Of a stretch of DNA of 6,476 bases, positions 5,431-6,476 are shown piece by piece. Positions within the stretch are counted from its first letter, which is position 1, and each line of letters starts with the position of its first letter. The notes under the pieces are model-generated. The model searched no databases. It worked only from the letters and a program-made list of their open reading frames with translations, and was not told the origin of the DNA. The DNA is from an uncultured Collinsella sp. (GTDB lineage: Bacteria; Actinomycetota; Coriobacteriia; Coriobacteriales; Coriobacteriaceae). The DNA is taken from positions 1 through 6,476 of the forward strand of contig CABUMU010000108.1 of assembly GCA_902492855.1 (NCBI GenBank), written 5' to 3'. The translations under genes were made by a program, and so were the position numbers.

Positions 5431-6476
5431 ATGCAAAACAAGCGCGTGCTCGTCGCCATGAGCGGCGGCGTCGATTCTAGCGTGACCGCGTACCTGCTCA
5501 AAAGCCAGGGCTACGAATGCGTCGGCGCCACCATGCGCCTCACCTGCCCCGCGCCCGACCCCGCCACGGGCACGAGTAAGGTCGACCGCGACATCGCCGA
5601 TGCAAAGGCCGTCGCCGAGCGCCTGGGGATACCCCACCATGTGCTCGACCTGCAGCAGACCTTCGACCACAGTGTTATCGAGCGTTTTGTGAACGCCTAC
5701 CAGGAGGGGCTGACGCCCAACCCGTGCATCATCTGCAACCGCCACATTAAGTTTGGCGCGTTGCTCGATGCGGCGCTGGACATGGGCTGCGACTACATCG
5801 CAACGGGACATTACGCCAAAACGAGCCAGGCGCCCGACGGCACCTGGCAGCTGCATCGCGGCGAGGACCCCAAAAAGGACCAGAGTTACTTTTTGTATTC
5901 GCTCACGCAAGAGCGCCTGGCACGCACAATCTTTCCGCTGGCAGGCCTGGACAAGGAGCGCGACGTGCGCCGCATTGCCGCCGAGCAGGACTTCATCAAC
6001 GCCAAGAAGGCCGAAAGCGAGGATATTTGCTTTATTCCAGACGGTGACTACGCGGGCTATATCGAGCGCCGCTGCGGACATGCCGCTGCACCGGGCGACA
6101 TCGTATGGCGCGACGGCAGCGTGGTCGGGCGCCACAACGGCGCACTGCGCTATACCATCGGCCAGCGCAAGGGTTTGGGCGTCGCGATGGCGCATCCCGT
6201 GTATGTGACGGGCGTCGACACCGCCAACAACACCGTGCATCTGGGCGAGGCCGAGGACCTGACCGCCGCGGCGCTCACGGCCGATGAGTGGATCTGGAGC
6301 GCGCCGGACGCGCGCATGGAGGCCGAGCTGGATGCCGGCGGCATTCGCGTAGACGCCAAGTACCGCTACCGTCAGAAAGACCAGGCAGCGACCCTTACGC
6401 GCGGCGCAGACAGGCAAATGCTGCTAACTTTTAACGAGCCCCAGCGAGCCATCGCCCCCGGCCAAGCCGTTGTAGT
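5431..6476 (+). CDS. mnmA: MnmA, tRNA-specific 2-thiouridylase, 3' end missing
   Basis: The frame is open from ATG 5431 to the window edge: 348 codons of a family usually about 360-370 residues, so only the last few are missing. MnmA activates U34 of tRNA(Lys/Glu/Gln) with ATP and adds sulfur relayed from a cysteine desulfurase. Visible motifs in order: the PP-loop SGGVDSS (11-17); NPCIICNRHIKFG with Cys99 and Cys102; DYIATGHYA; KDQSYFLYSL; SEDICFIPDGDY with the second catalytic cysteine Cys200; RYTIGQRKGLG; and the start of the C-terminal beta-barrel. E. coli MnmA has Asp99, Cys102 and Cys199, so this is the CxxC...C variant. AAGGAG (5415-5420), 10 nt before the ATG, is the ribosome site, and GGAG-aac-CTCC there could form a small hairpin over it. 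The gene follows cysK on the same strand across a terminator. Confidence 0.96.
   Translation, partial: MQNKRVLVAMSGGVDSSVTAYLLKSQGYECVGATMRLTCPAPDPATGTSKVDRDIADAKAVAERLGIPHHVLDLQQTFDHSVIERFVNAYQEGLTPNPCIICNRHIKFGALLDAALDMGCDYIATGHYAKTSQAPDGTWQLHRGEDPKKDQSYFLYSLTQERLARTIFPLAGLDKERDVRRIAAEQDFINAKKAESEDICFIPDGDYAGYIERRCGHAAAPGDIVWRDGSVVGRHNGALRYTIGQRKGLGVAMAHPVYVTGVDTANNTVHLGEAEDLTAAALTADEWIWSAPDARMEAELDAGGIRVDAKYRYRQKDQAATLTRGADRQMLLTFNEPQRAIAPGQAVV

Noticed and set aside
5280..5480. A 66-residue leader peptide before mnmA
   Set aside because: It overlaps the mnmA start, lacks a ribosome site, has no run of regulatory codons, and crosses the terminator hairpin.
5257..6417. A 386-codon minus-strand frame opposite mnmA
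   Set aside because: It covers the complement of mnmA, which has all its catalytic motifs on the plus strand. The antisense product is Ala/Val/Gly-rich without recognisable features.

Overview
The window is GC-rich bacterial DNA with compact gene packing and Shine-Dalgarno sites. The mix of YerC-type repressor, Rrf2 regulator, AddB-like nuclease and short purine-rich intergenic repeats suggests a Gram-positive actinobacterium, most likely a gut Coriobacteriia member such as Collinsella. That placement is inference from protein style and repeats, not from a marker gene.

Layout. (1) 1-2278, minus: most of a large AddB-like recombination nuclease subunit, with its C-terminal nuclease domain cut by the window edge. 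The opposite strand is open over nearly all of it, but only as a shadow. (2) 2279-2497: an intergenic region with an 18-bp tandem repeat, a near-perfect palindrome with 36-bp arms, and an intrinsic terminator for the next gene. (3) 2498-2797, minus: a YerC/TrpR-family regulator. (4) 2798-3122: a divergent promoter region. (5) 3123-3488, plus: a four-helix membrane protein of the 'phage holin family' (PF04020/YvlD-like), followed by a strong terminator. (6) 3631-4059, minus: an Rrf2-family regulator with four clustered cysteines. (7) 4313-5249, plus: cysK (cysteine synthase), split by a frameshift at about 4855. (8) 5431-6476, plus: mnmA (tRNA 2-thiouridylase), cut by the right edge.

The right half reads as a small sulfur module. 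A possibly Fe-S- or cysteine-responsive Rrf2 regulator is divergent from cysK, which makes cysteine. mnmA follows and uses cysteine-derived sulfur to thiolate tRNA U34. The 253-bp rrf2-cysK intergenic region has a promoter for each gene. A dyad (TACTAG-N10-CTAGTA) fills the spacer of the cysK core promoter, and a nested stem-loop begins at the predicted cysK transcript start. Between cysK and mnmA, a textbook intrinsic terminator lies downstream of an extended -10 promoter and only 30 nt before the mnmA start codon, so it may be an attenuator.

No tRNA, rRNA, CRISPR array, transposase or obvious phage module is visible. The points most worth a second look are the cysK frameshift, the cysK operator and leader, the mnmA leader terminator, and the large palindrome between yerC and addB.
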